Source of the DNA: Sphaerulina vaccinii
Taxonomy: Eukaryota > Ascomycota > Dothideomycetes > Mycosphaerellales > Mycosphaerellaceae
NCBI GenBank assembly: GCA_022570795.1
Contig: JAKUDP010000018.1
Span: forward strand, 1 to 64,000
DNA length: 64,000 nucleotides
Direction: 5' to 3'
The notes under the pieces were generated by a model. That model did not search any database. It was not told where the DNA came from and saw nothing but the letters and a program-made list of their open reading frames with translations. Below are positions 12,960 through 24,475 of the stretch, one piece after another (the first letter of the stretch is position 1; each line of letters starts with the position of its first letter). A program made the translations under genes and the position numbers.

Positions 12960-13385
12960 GTCTTGAATTTATCTGGGAAGAGGTTTCAGCAGCCAAAGAG
13001 AGTTACTTATGGGCCTTGATACTTATCCCGTTGAACCAAGCCGTAGAACAGCCAGCTGTTATGTATAAGTCTGCCTATGCCTGAGGCCGCTGGAAAGGTC
13101 CATATGCCAAGTCAGCATGTATGTACAGCACGAAAGGCAAGTCGCACCTATCCCGGCTTCGAACATCCACGGGATGTTGGCTTAGGCAATATGGCTGAAG
13201 CCTTCATGTTCCAGATGCTATTCCTGCTCACCGTCGCCACCCCTCGGGCTCAGCTTACGGCACTATCGCCTTCTGCTGTAGCACTCGGGAGCCACCCGCG
13301 ACTGGCTTCCGCAACTTCATCTCGCTGTCGCCTGGTATCACTCATCATGCTTCCTCGATTCCAAAGTCCATGTCCTCATTATGCT
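12960..13385. other. Intergenic, no supported gene
   Basis: Normal base composition. One plus-strand open frame (13077-13502) overlaps the BolA gene antisense and has no domain. I see nothing else. Confidence 0.5.
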
Positions 13386-13857
13386 TCACGTCCCACCCTG
13401 CTTCTTCTCCCACTCCTCAGGCGTAAAACACTTCGGCGTCCAAGCATGTATAGCAGCAATCTCAGCCTTCAGCGCAGCATTCACCAAACGATGTCTTGCT
13501 AACGTAGTCTTCTTCGCAAATTGAGGTGAGACGATGATCGCTTCGTACATTTGACCGCAGCCGCCTACATCAACAACATCAGCATTTCTATACCACATCT
13601 TCACCTCTCCGCTATGGAGAATGGAGTGGCTTCGCACCTGAAAGATCGGCAATATCAACATGCTGTGCTCCCAACTTTCCCGTCAACGCTGTTCGTAACG
13701 TCTCGGGCGTGACTCCTGAAGTATGCTGATTCTGTTCAGCTTCGAGACCAGTTCGTGCAGACATGATGAAGTCAGGTTTATCGTGGTAGCCGGTTGTGGT
13801 AGTAGAAGCTCGTCGTCGCTTGTGAGTAGCATCAGGCATATCGTGAGGTTGGTACAA
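13386..13857 (-). CDS. BolA-like protein
   Basis: Two exons on the minus strand: 13638-13857 and 13386-13564, with a 73 bp intron (GTGCGA..TAG). The spliced junction gives DLSGGCGQMYEAI, and the second exon has the BolA core including RHRLVNAAL and the C-terminal PEEW. BolA proteins of this type (yeast Bol2/Fra2 and relatives) work with monothiol glutaredoxins in iron-sulphur cluster handling and iron sensing. The conserved His in RHRLVN is a known cluster ligand in the family. The start is uncertain: 13857 gives a basic N-terminal extension, while ATG 13764 gives a product of the usual family length. Confidence 0.85.
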
Positions 13858-14037
13858 GAGGACCTACCTACCTAGGTGATCCCGGTTATCAGATCGACTG
13901 ACGCAGTGTCGAAGTCTAATCAGATGGAGCTAAGTACAGTACGCGAGTTTCTGGATACGTCCACTTCACTTCTCTCTGTTTATATTCTGCAAGACACGCA
14001 AGACACGTACATGTTCTTACAACGCTTTTCAACCAAA

Positions 14038-15222
14038 ATGGCGCACTCGACAGTGTCGTCTCCCTACAGTAGGGCAGTCGTCAATGCTATGCGTTGTCTC
14101 TATCCCGAAGCACTCGCAGACAAATCCTTCGACAATACCGGTCTCTTACTCGAATCACCTTTCGATCCGCTACGAAGGAATATGAACTCCGTGCTTCTCA
14201 CTGTAGATCTCACAAAAGCAGTTGCAGACGAGGCGATTGAGAGACAAGACAGCGTCATCATCGCATATCGTGCGTATACCACCATTCACCATCTGTGAGG
14301 ACTGGACTGACCAGACAGAGATCCCATCATCTTCAGAGGTCTCAAGAGCTTAACTTTAGCCGATACACAACAACAAACTCTCCTCCGTCTTGCAGCAGAA
14401 GGAATCAGCGTGTACAGTCCTCACACAGCCATAGATTGCGCCAAAGGTGGATTGGGAGATTGGTTGGCAGATATAGTAACAGGAACACCAACCTCCAACC
14501 CTCCATCTGACCTCGAAGCCGAATCGCCTACGAAAGAACAAACACCGAAGTCCGAAGCGTTGGACGTGCCGTCCCGACCGACATACATGCTCCAACATCA
14601 TCCCTCTCAACTCGACTTGAAAGACAATGATCGCGCGCTGAAACTGGGAGATGAAGGACACAAGAGATATCCGATCACGAAGACTTCAGGTGTTGAGGGA
14701 CATGAAGGCGCAGGAATGGGACGAATCATTCGCTTTGCTCAGCCGGTGCCGCTATTGGAGATTATAGATCGCATTGGGCTGGGGATGGGCTCACCGAAAG
14801 GGTTCCCGATCGCAGTACCGCAGGGTAAGCAGGCGAGTGATATGATGATCAGTTCTATAGCACTGTGCGCTGGATCTGGCGGAGGCCTGTTCAGTCAAGC
14901 AGAGAAGAATGGCGAGGATGTGGACTTGTACTTCACTGGAGAGTTGTCACACCATGAGGCTCTTGCTGCGATTGAGAAGGGGAAGTGTGTCGTGATGCTG
15001 TTCCACTCAAACACTGAAAGAGGTTTCCTGCATAGTGTGCTAAAGGGACAATTGGAGAAGGCTGTGAATGAGGAGTGGAAGACGATAAGAACTGAGGAGA
15101 AGCAAAAGGAGGGTGTAAGTGAAGACTATCTGGAAGTGCTCAATGATGAGTCCAGTGAGATCCATGTCAGTGAGGTTGATCGTGATCCTTATGGGATCAT
15201 GATCAGCAAGGATGAGGTTTGA
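14038..15222 (+). CDS. NIF3-family protein
   Basis: Exons 14038-14269 and 14321-15222, intron 51 bp (GTGCGT..GAG|AT), 377 aa. The splice restores the family motif HPIIFRGLKSL. Other hallmarks are SFDNTGLLL near the N terminus and TGELSHHEAL and FHSNTERGFL near the C terminus, which hold the His/Asp/Glu residues of the di-metal site. NIF3 proteins are conserved from bacteria to humans, and their biochemical role is still poorly defined. The product is longer than yeast Nif3 (about 290 aa) because of an acidic, Pro/Ser-rich insert in the middle, common in filamentous fungi. ATG 14038 was chosen because the family homology begins directly after it. Confidence 0.9.
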
Positions 15223-15800
15223 GAGGACGGAGAACAGATGATTCGACCCATACACGGCCACAGCTACGAATATGCCGTTGGCGACGATACGCAAGCGCAG
15301 AGGACGTTCAGACCAACGTCGAAAGCCGATCCTTGACGCATCTTTTCACAGAAGCATGCTGCAGGATCAGGAGCTAGGCGAAGTGCCAGGGGATCATGGT
15401 AATGAGAATGCATACCGGGAAACTATCGAACGCCAGTAACCCGATACATCAGCACTCCCTAAGCGATATTCTTGCATTACATAGAACGCTAATCCATGTT
15501 CAAGCAGCTCTCCTCATGACTGGAAATGCCATTCAGCTCGAGGGCGAGACAACCTAAATGAGTCCTCAGGCATTCGTGCATGGCCCGGTGGGGCTTTGTT
15601 CCTGCTCAGCCTCCTTCACTGCCGCCTTCAGATATACCACCACAAGAACATCGGTCTCCTCATCTATCTGAACATCGAGATATCTGACAAAGGCATCCCC
15701 GGCTGCCGCAGTGCATCGCAGGCTTTCGAAGCTCAGGATCTGTAAACGTTCCGCTGCTCATTGCCAGACTTATGGACATCTCGATTGTATGAAAGTGACA
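15223..15800. other. Intergenic between NIF3 and HET genes
   Basis: Terminator of the NIF3 gene and promoter of the HET gene. No RNA gene or repeat seen. Confidence 0.5.
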
Positions 15801-17719
15801 ATGAGTGGCAACGAGCCCAACGTGAATGGCAAAAGAGTAAGAGTTGATGGAAATCGAGACGAAACGAATGGGAAGAGAGTCAAAGCAAATGGGAGTGCCG
15901 GTCTACAATACCTCTACGACCCACTACCCGGCCCACGATGGACACGGATCCTGATCCTGGAACCTGCTGAGCACTTGGACGATCCGCTTACTGGTCGACT
16001 GGAACTCGTGGATCTGGGCGGTCCTCTACCTTCACTGCCAGTTCAAGATTGGGGCAGTCAAGATGGCTACAAATTGGTCTATTATAATTCAATCATAGCT
16101 TCGAGGAGACAGCGGTATCACGCCCTTTCCTACAGCTGGGCCACAGAAGATGGCGATGGCTCGCTCAACTACAGCATACAGCTTGACGGCACATCAATCG
16201 GAATCACCCAAGACCTAGCTGAGGGACTCTATCAAATCCGGAGCACGTCAGGTACGCATCGACTCTGGGTTGATGCAGTATGTATCGACCAAAGCAACCC
16301 AGTTGAGCGTGGGGCCCAGGTCTCTATAATGTTCGATATTTATAGATTGGCTGGAAAAGTCATCGCATGGTTAGGCCATGGTAACTCGGAGAAAGAAGAT
16401 CATGATTGTTGGCAAATATTGTACCGCTGGGCGCAAGCTTTGATGTGTGTGAGCACCATTTTGTCTGCTCCAAACGATACGCCCCAGGGAGAACAGAATA
16501 GGCTGGCAGTATTCCGGGCACTTGACTGCATATGAAACATACAGGGTACCTGCACATTGCGTAATTGCCGATGCCAAACACCTCCAGCAACCACGATGCC
16601 CATGATTGACATCGACGATGAGGATCGGTTAATGTCCATGATCGATCGACGAGGTTACTTCGACGCATGGTGGAGAGCAGCGAAGCTAGATGCCAGGAAA
16701 GCTGACAGTTTCTTTGCTAAGATTCGTACCGCGTTGTCAATCTGTTACCGCAGGTATTGGACTCGTCGCTGGGTGATACAGGAGAACATACCTCATGTCA
16801 TGACGGCAAGTGACAGCACAGGAGAACTTCGATGGGGACGATATGCTACGTCAACGGCCGCCATGTGGAAACTGCTAGAGAGTTTGGGAGACCTCCTCAA
16901 GATGTGTTGCAATGACTCAGGCTCTGGAAGACTGATCATGCGACGGTCGATGACTCCGCAATACTGTTCACGTCGATGCGCACGCGTATTTCCAGGACAT
17001 GCCCACGTCTCAATCGATTTGAGCGTGACACAAGGCTTCCCAACTTGATTGTGACACATTCAGACACTCGGTGTACCGATGCCCGCGATAATCTCTACTC
17101 ACTTATCTCGATCGATCCGAATTATGGTATAGAGGCAGATTACACAAGCTCTGTGGAAGACACATACATTGCATTCGCCCGCAAGATGGTGGGGGGGCGC
17201 GAATTCTGGATCCTGGTCCTCGCTGCATATATGCGCGGTAACTCCGATTTACCATCATGGGCTCCTGATCTCAGTACAGCACTGCCACCGCGAGTCGGAT
17301 ACCCACTCACATCAGACATCAAGCTCGAGGACGGCATCGTCAAGGACAGAAAGCTTATTCTGACTGCGTACTGGATTGGTTCCGTCGCCAGCGTGAGCTT
17401 TTCAAGAATAGACTCAATGGTCATCTTGCCTGATGGCCTCGAAAACCTTTATTCATACGCCAGTCATCTGCCCGATAGCCTAAGTGTCAATACCATGGGC
17501 TGCCCGGATAGAGTAGTCGAGCCTGGAGACTGTCTGTTCGCAGTGACGCACGAAGTCTGGCATGAAGCGGTGCTCTGGCTCCGACCCTTGGACAACGTTA
17601 CCTCTTACTTTAGGCTTGTTGGAGCGTGCGCCATTGAGAAATTGCAAGAACTTGGTTACAGCGAACTGAAGGACTACCGCCTGAAGGCAAGCAGCAAGAA
17701 AACTATCACTATCGTTTGA
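15801..17719 (+). CDS. HET-domain protein
   Basis: Exons 15801-16448, 16545-16903 and 16996-17719 give 576 aa with all phases consistent. HET motifs are present: YHALSYSWA, then RLWVDAVCIDQSN, then VIAWLG, a YWTRRWVIQE block, and CTDARDNLYSLISI in exon 3. The C terminus has the usual GDCLFAV..YFRLVGAC stretch. HET proteins trigger heterokaryon incompatibility cell death after non-self recognition; many have other or unknown roles. The first intron (96 bp, GTGAGC..ACAG, CTGAC-like branch) removes an in-frame TGA at 16533. The second (92 bp) restores frame. ATG 15789 is an alternative start. Location beside a repeat block fits this rapidly evolving family. Confidence 0.82.
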
Positions 17720-18563
17720 GTATGCACGAATAAGTGGTGCAGTATATGCCAGATGGTATGTCCTAGATTCCAGCAGCTATTCTGTGGGCCGATATACTGG
17801 AGCTCATAATCTTGATATCTAAGATGTGGCTGCCCCTCCACTCGATATCGAAAGCTACGTATCTCTAGCGAGCATTCGCAAGACCTCCCGCGTTCCTTGA
17901 TACAGACTTTCTGAATGCAAGACACTCTACAGCTGCACGACTTCCAACGCCCAGGTTCCAGATGAGGTATTATGGCGGGGATGATGCAGAAGCTGCATGC
18001 CGCGGGCATGTGCAGCTGTCAGCAAACAGCGGGAGATGATCTTGCAGCAGCGACGCGATCATGGTATCTAATGCTCTATAGCTGTACTACAAAACTCACA
18101 AACATGACACAGGAGGTACTCGTACCAGAACGACGACATGCGAATATGCTAGTGTGGCCCGATTCCAGTGTATGCAGCCTCCATCTCGTAGCGCTCGATC
18201 GATGAATCTTTGCACAAACGCAGCACTGGTCGCAAGAACAAAGCACAAGAATGTTTGACACATTTAGACTTTAACGCTTAAATCGTTTAGACTAAAAAGC
18301 TAAACAGGTTTTACCTTAATCCTAAGTGACACTATCAAAGAGCCTGTTTGCGCGGCTTCGTGCATGACATGTCGTCAACAAGCATGGCCTTCATACTCCA
18401 CAACGTTGTGCTACTTAACAAAGTTGAAGGGCTGTGCGTCAAGACTTTTGATATAGATCTCTAGGACTGCGCAGGACTCTCCATTACAGTTCACACTCAA
18501 TTTGACCCAGAGAAGCGGCACTCAGAGATCATGGAGTCCAGGTATAATGATGTGTAGACTCAA
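17720..18563. other. Intergenic, no supported gene
   Basis: About 840 bp between the HET stop and the 3' end of the minus-strand gene below. Short open frames on both strands have no ATG-led domain. Nothing convincing. Confidence 0.5.
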
Positions 18564-19637
18564 CTAGTCTACCTCGACCGTTACCCGCTTGACTTTCCTC
18601 ATGATGCAGTCTCGCAAGATCAATTGCTGGCCACGCGTATCGCCTCGAACAAAATCATATCGACGACCTTCCAGCGATCGGAGCCTCGCACCATCGCTGC
18701 CCCATGCTTTTTGAACAGTGAGCCCTGCCATGGACTTGCCTTGCCATTCGGAGTACTGCGACAGTCGCGACTCAATCATATCCACCAGGCCATCCACTCT
18801 CTCGAATGCCTCCAGCGACAGAGGGAGTGAGTCCTTGCCAACCAACAGCACGAACGAGATGCCGGCCAAAGCCTGCCTCACGTCGTCTCTGCTTCGGTCG
18901 TGGTGCACAGGGTCAGCAGGCTTCGCGAACGCGTGTCATGCGCCGGCCCGCGGAGAGACGAACACATCAACTTCTACCTCTCGCACGCTCTCCTCAACGC
19001 AGGCCCGGACTAGGAGCCCAAAATCGCTCTCGTCGCCTCGCAGCTTGCACTTGACCAGATAATCCCTCGAAACTAAGTGGCGGTCCCCGTTGCCGTCTAC
19101 CAAAGACAAGATTCGCAAGCCTTTTACCCGCTTCGCATGCCACTTGGGTAAGTCCTTGATCCTGGACTCAATTGAGAGCGCAAGATCCTCTCCGCTGTAG
19201 CAATCGCTCAATGGGAGAAGACGCAGATCTTTCGGAAAGCTCTGCGGCAGTACCAGTGTAATGCTATTGTCAAGCAGTACGGCATCGAGTTCATCCAGAC
19301 TTGTTGTCGAATGTATCTTGAACGGAGCCGGGTCCTCAATTGTCGAAGCCTTCGGAGAGATCTTGGACTTCTTGCTGGCTACGGAACCCGATTCTGAGCT
19401 TGGGTCGTGCGCTGTTCTCTTCCTCCTGACCACCGATGTCGACGCTGAGGCAGGATCATCCTCGGTCAGGTCGACGGTACTCTTTCGATCAGCAGCTGGG
19501 TGTATACGCCCAAGGGCAGGAACAGGCTTGGCACGCTCCACAGGAGCAATTTCAACCATTCTCCTAGTGCCCACGACTGCACCTTGTACACTGCTCGATG
19601 AGAGGCCGCGGCGATCGCGGACGAAAGCCATGAGCAT
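18564..19637 (-). CDS. Unrecognised SIM-like protein with tandem C-terminal domains
   Basis: Open from ATG 19637, with one in-frame TGA at 18936-18938. A Lys/Arg-rich region (RRKRT, KKSK) and the motif VDLTEDD (residues 55-61), typical of SUMO-interaction motifs, precede a domain of about 90 aa that ends in REVEVDVF. After the TGA the same frame continues into a second copy of that domain (SIESR/MIESR, DYLVK/YDFVR, EVEVD/TVEVD correspondences). The second copy has no ATG of its own, so it is not a separate gene. A 75 bp intron at 18889-18963 (GTTCGT..GCAG, CTGAC branch) would remove the stop in phase and give 332 aa. Otherwise the stop truncates the protein. Family not recognised; nuclear role is inference. 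Confidence 0.5.
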
Positions 19638-19640
19638 GGC

Positions 19641-20265
19641 CTAGACGTCGTGAGGCATCTCGTCGATCTCAAGACGGATTCCCTCGTGATGCTTGAAATT
19701 CTCCCAGTGGCATGTGAGTGTGAGCTCGAGTACGTCGAGCTCTGCTCTGGTCATTTTGCTTACAGCCTCCGCCACCTGGCTCTTTTCCGCCGTGGTGAAG
19801 AGCGGAATTTTTGAGAACGCTTCTTTGACTTTGTTCTCCCTCCAAGCGTGGTCCAGTAAAGAAATGCTGCCTCTTGCACCCGCCCACTTGCCCAACTCAT
19901 GCTGCATGCATGCTTGGTAATTCTTCAGTAGACTAGCACATGTTAGCATGAACCACGTAACAAGAGTACAGTGCATCATCTCACATGGCACGTTCCTTCT
20001 CTACCGAGAAGTGTAGACCACCATACGTTCCATCGTCCGGCCACGAGGTTGCGCCGATGCGATAAAACATCTGCGTCGTTCTCTTCGAAATGGTCTCATC
20101 ACTCATTATGCGGACCTTGCCGAGCTCAGGAAAAGCGCTCGCGATCTCCCACACACCAAGTTGGAGGAGCTCCAGAGGCCATCCTGCCTTCGCGATGGCT
20201 CTTGGAATTGTTGGCCATAGTTCTGGTACTCCAAGCACGCGAAGTGCCTCCTGTACAGCTGCCAT
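19641..20265 (-). CDS. Hypothetical protein upstream of SIM-like ORF
   Basis: Exons 19985-20265 and 19641-19932 with a 52 bp intron (GTGAGA..CTAG, perfect CTAAC branch site) give 191 aa from ATG 20265. The product is mostly helical by eye and matches no family I know. Its TAG stop (19641-19643) is followed after one codon by ATG 19637 of the next frame, in the same reading frame. Two separate genes 3 bp apart would be unusual in a fungus, so this may be the N-terminal part of one longer protein split by a nonsense mutation or an unseen intron. The only phase-compatible intron found (19577-19675, GTCTTG..GCAG) has a weak donor. Confidence 0.5.
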
Positions 20266-20930
20266 GTTTCTGGATGTGATAGTAACCGTGGATCGTTCGA
20301 TATGCTGCTTTGCGTTGCAAGATGACAGTTGGTGAGTAGGCGAGCTGTTCACTTCAGCATAAGTGCGAACAACGAATCGTGGCTCCTGGTGGGCTCCAAC
20401 TGGAAAACAGGCCGCACAAAGCCGGATGACCCGACTTGGATGGGGCTTACAAACAACCAAACCACAAACGTAGCGTCGTATGATTGCTGTCGTTTGTTCG
20501 CCGTTCTGTATGCGTTCAGGCCTGGTCTCACAATGACGCTGTTCATTCAGGCCATCTGCATTGCCTGCTCAAGACAGGGACACTTTCTGTCGATCAAAGC
20601 ATGTCCCCTGCTCCGATATGCCAGATCCCGTGAGAGTATTCTTCTGCCCACTTTTCACCTCTGCGCTGGCTTCTGACTGGCTTAAGGCACTTACATCGAT
20701 TCGGCCAAACGTAGGCCGTACTTTTGCATACAGAATTTGTCTGAGCGTTGTGGAGTAGTTCGACCCCCATCACAACAACAAAGCGACATATCTGACCACA
20801 CCGATCAATCAGGATTCACATCTTGTCGCAAAAGGCATCATCGTTCGTCTTTCACATACTACCGAACCGTAGCTCACTCTGCCTCTTGCCTTGTTCCAAC
20901 CCCGACACATTGTCAAGTGCTCAGAAAGTC
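20266..20930. promoter_or_regulatory. Shared divergent promoter of the paralogous pair
   Basis: 665 bp between ATG 20265 (minus) and ATG 20931 (plus). Both flanking loci encode the same unrecognised C-terminal domain, so this segment probably drives both. No specific site recognised. Confidence 0.4.
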
Positions 20931-23010
20931 ATGAAGCAACAGAGCGATCACGTTCTCTCGCGAAAGCTCAGGTTCTCTGCTGAAGAGGTTTACAAGCGCC
21001 GTCAGAACGTGGGACCACTCCCGCCCATGTGGGCTGCGATGTCGAGACTCATCGAAGACCACGGAACCAATCATCTCGTCACCCCCGACGGCCGTCGCGA
21101 CTTTTTGCGTGCTGCCGAAGCACTCGTCGATGAACATGGGCCGTTTGTATGGCCCTCGCCATCAATGATAGATCGGAGTGGCTGATGGATGCCACTGCAT
21201 CTGACAACACTTCGAGGGATCTTTATCCCCGAGATCTTTACTACTCAGTTAAAGCGGATCGAAAGAGGTGAATACACCTGTGTCAAACTCGCCACCAAAT
21301 CGCTGACTGTGGGCCAGAATTCGCGACCTATTTGTGCAATGGGTTGAGGGTAAGTGTGACAGACGACGTTACCACCGCCGCTCCCGCGGGGAGACTCCAA
21401 CAAATACTCGTCGCAATCCGCCAAGCAAAAGGCGCAAGGTCGTCAAGGAAGGAGGACCATTTGTCGTCATTGATAGCGAGGACGACGACACGTCTGTCGG
21501 ATGGTCGGAAGCCGATGCTGATGACAGTAGCGAGTGTGATGCCACATCCAGCAGTGAGTCTCAACGCTTCTCAAATCCAACCAGGCCGCTCGTCGTGCTC
21601 GCGTTTGCTTCAGAAAAGCTGGTACTGAACGATTCTGCAGCTGTGCCGCCGTCAAAGCGCCCCATGGCCGGCTCGACGGCCAGAACTCCAAATCTGCGAT
21701 CATGGACGCAAGAAGGTCGGAACTCTCGTCGCTCGATTGAGCCCGCCTCAGGTTCGACGCAGAAGCAACAGCGCGAGTCCTTCGCTCTATCCAACCGCGA
21801 CCTTTCGCCGGCCACTGAAGGAACAATGCTTCCTACGTCAGCCCAGCATCGAAGTGCCCAGAGTTGGGCGCATTACGGATGGTCGGCGGAAGGCCCTACC
21901 ATGGTCTTCCTTGATGGTCAGCGCAAGAGCACTCGCGCGAACAAAGGCCGACACTCCGACGCCAGACGCCAGTCAACAAACTTGAGCTCACCGCTCGAGC
22001 GCGCTACCGAAGTATCTGGAGCCAATTATGTTCATTCCGCTCGGGGCGAAAAGGAGCTCGACAGCGAAGAGGAGTATCAAGAATCGGAAGCCAGCAAGAA
22101 GACTGCACTTCTGAGAAAGATGTTGAGCTACGATGCTCTATTCGCAGCGCAGCAGAGCGCTCCTGACGGACCTGCCGCAACTTGGTTCGACTTGATGCCG
22201 CGGACCCTTGTTGACGTACAGCGTCCGCCCACAACGTCGCCCACTGCGGTTCCACCTGCTGTCACCAGTGCTGTTCCCGTGGAGCAACATGCCGCCTCAA
22301 GTGTTGTTTCAGCATCCATTCAGCGACAGAGTACAGAACCAACATTGGCTACCGCGAGGACTGGGCTTCCACCCTCTGTCACCCCTAGTCGCGAAACGAA
22401 GGACACGGACCCAGCGCCAGGACGCAAGAAACTCGTACTGCCAACTTCCAGTGGACGAGAATCCTATATTTCCCAGCCATCGAGCGATCGAAGAGGTACT
22501 CGTTCCGCCCGACACGATGCAGCAGTGCAGATCAAGCCGCCGCAGCATCTTTCAACCTCTGTCGAGACGCATGCCCGTGTTGCCCGAGCCCAACAGGCCC
22601 TTCCGGTGTCTCAATTTACGGCGAGCGAACTGACGTCAACCACGCATCCCAGCTTTGACGACGTGAATATCGTCATCAGCTGGAGCGGCGAGGTCGATGA
22701 GACCGGATACACTATGATGGAGGACTGTGCGAGTGTGGAGGCGTTCTTCAGTCTCATCGACGACCAGATGCCAGATGAGCTGGCAGCCCGAGGTAAACGC
22801 GCCGAGCAGGTGAAGGTGAGGGCATTGGGCAACGGCATCGTGGCCAACTTGGACTGCCGAATACGTCGTAACGAAAGGCTCGGTCGTGGCAGTCTCCAAC
22901 AGATACAGAAGAAGTTGAGGGCACGAACCGGTGAGGTGCAATTGAATGTTGAAGTGGTGGAGTGTAATGCAGACAGCCACGTGGTGTCGTCGGAGATTGG
23001 AGCGCAATGA
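20931..23010 (+). CDS. Unrecognised SIM-like protein, paralogous C-terminal domain
   Basis: Exons 20931-21142 and 21318-23010 (intron 175 bp, GTTTGT..CCAG, CTGAC branch) give 634 aa. An alternative acceptor at 21362 is also in phase. After a short helical N-terminal part come a basic stretch (residues include RRRYHRR and KRRKVV) and VVIDSEDDD, a hydrophobic-acidic motif like a SUMO-interaction motif. A long Ser/Pro/Arg-rich disordered region follows, then a C-terminal domain of about 95 aa (SWSGEV..VEAFFSLID..NVEVVE) that resembles the domains encoded at 18564-19637 on the other strand. The length and beta-alpha-beta look of the domain recall ubiquitin-like folds, which I infer only from appearance. 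Function unknown. Confidence 0.6.
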
Positions 23011-24475
23011 ACTCGAGCTGTCGCTGTACAAGACTTTTCCTGAAGTAGTCGCCGGAATCTTTTTAAGAAACAACTTCAGCTAAAAGTAAGTATTTACAGC
23101 CGGTGTAAATATTTACGCCAACCGAAAGACCGAGATAGAATGTGCTGCCCGATGAGATTCTGTATGCTTCCACCTCCTGTCCAGGCTCTGCCTCTCCTCG
23201 TGAAAACATTCTCATTGCAACATTGTTTCAGTTCCCTAAGTCGCTGTTCGCATGAACAGTATACCGCATTTCGAAAGTCTCCAAGGAATGGGTTGGACTT
23301 TCGGGCAGTATCGCACAAAGCATCAGTGGAGCAGCAAGGCATCAGAAGCTCGGATAGTGATCACGAATGTTCACAATCCTGTTTTCCGGATCTTCAATGT
23401 TGCGTAAAGTTGGTTGCGAGAAACCTCAGCACGCCATTGCAGAATATGTTTCCGACTCTGATCATATCATCGCGGACATATCCCACGGGTGAGCGCCGCA
23501 TGGTCGCCCAGGTTGCCTTCGTCGTGGCGGCGCAGGTTTAGGGAGGATACCTAAGATGCAGGATGCAGGATGCAGGATGGAGGATGCAGGATGGAGGATG
23601 CATGATGCAGGATGCAGGCGTGAGGGATAAACTTGAGATCCAGAAATCGCGTTTGGTCGCCGTTTGTTGCTGGATCCACTTTCCAGGCATGGGTCTTCTG
23701 TTCCTGCAGGTTCGCCTATCATGCGGGTCTCATGCGAGTATCCGATGACAAGGTATCAGGGTGGGCTGCAGAAAGAGGGTCGCGTCTCAAAGGCAACACA
23801 TTCGTTATCCTCACGCGAAGGAGAACAATTGAGTTACAATATGATGCAGCTGATGTAGTGCTGCACGAGCCTCTCATTGTCTACGACCCGTTCGTGTCGA
23901 AGTCATGCTTCAGCAGAGGAGCAGTATGCACGCGTCGAAAGCGGCTTCATTCACAATCATTCTTCATTCCCAGCACTACGTCTTCTACTTGCCATGGTCA
24001 TGCCTGTCTCAGCAGGTATCTCACATCAAAACACTGCCTTCTATAGCAAAGATCCATCCCAAGAAAAGCAGATGGGTATATCCGTAACAGCTCTCAAGCC
24101 GCACAACATAGCATACTGCGCCAACTCATGCCCATCCTGTACAAATGGAATCCCGCCCATCCTGTCTCATGCAATGCTTGCTCATCATGTCTAGACATAA
24201 GGGATGTCGCATCCTTATCTCCTCGTCGTATATGGAAAGTGAACCGCCTCTCCTCATCGTGAGGATCACTCACTCCATCTCCAACTCCTCCTACTTGTCA
24301 GTGGACTCCCCGCAATCATCGCAGGCGGAGGCCTAGCATTCTCTTTATTCATCCCACCTCTTACAGTAGGAGTTACATTCTCCTTGTTGACTTTCACAGA
24401 CCCTCTTCCTCTCATACTCCATTCATGTCTCAACTGCGCATAATCCACGTTACCCTGCTGTAATGAAGGCGAATT
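23011..24475. other. Intergenic with a 7 bp minisatellite
   Basis: No supported gene over 1.46 kb. Holds a near-palindrome at 23102-23119 (core gtaaatatttac is perfect) and the minisatellite at 23556-23618, listed separately. Confidence 0.5.
23556..23618 (+). repeat. 7 bp minisatellite, nine units
   Basis: Nine tandem units of GATGCAG with single-base variants (GATGGAG twice, GATGCAT once). Confidence 0.9.

Noticed and set aside
13077..13502. 141-codon plus-strand frame before the NIF3 gene
   Set aside because: Overlaps the BolA-like exon antisense and has no recognisable features.
23102..23119. Near-palindrome ggtgtaaatatttacgcc as an operator
   Set aside because: Too short and A/T-rich to claim; no second copy or clear promoter position.
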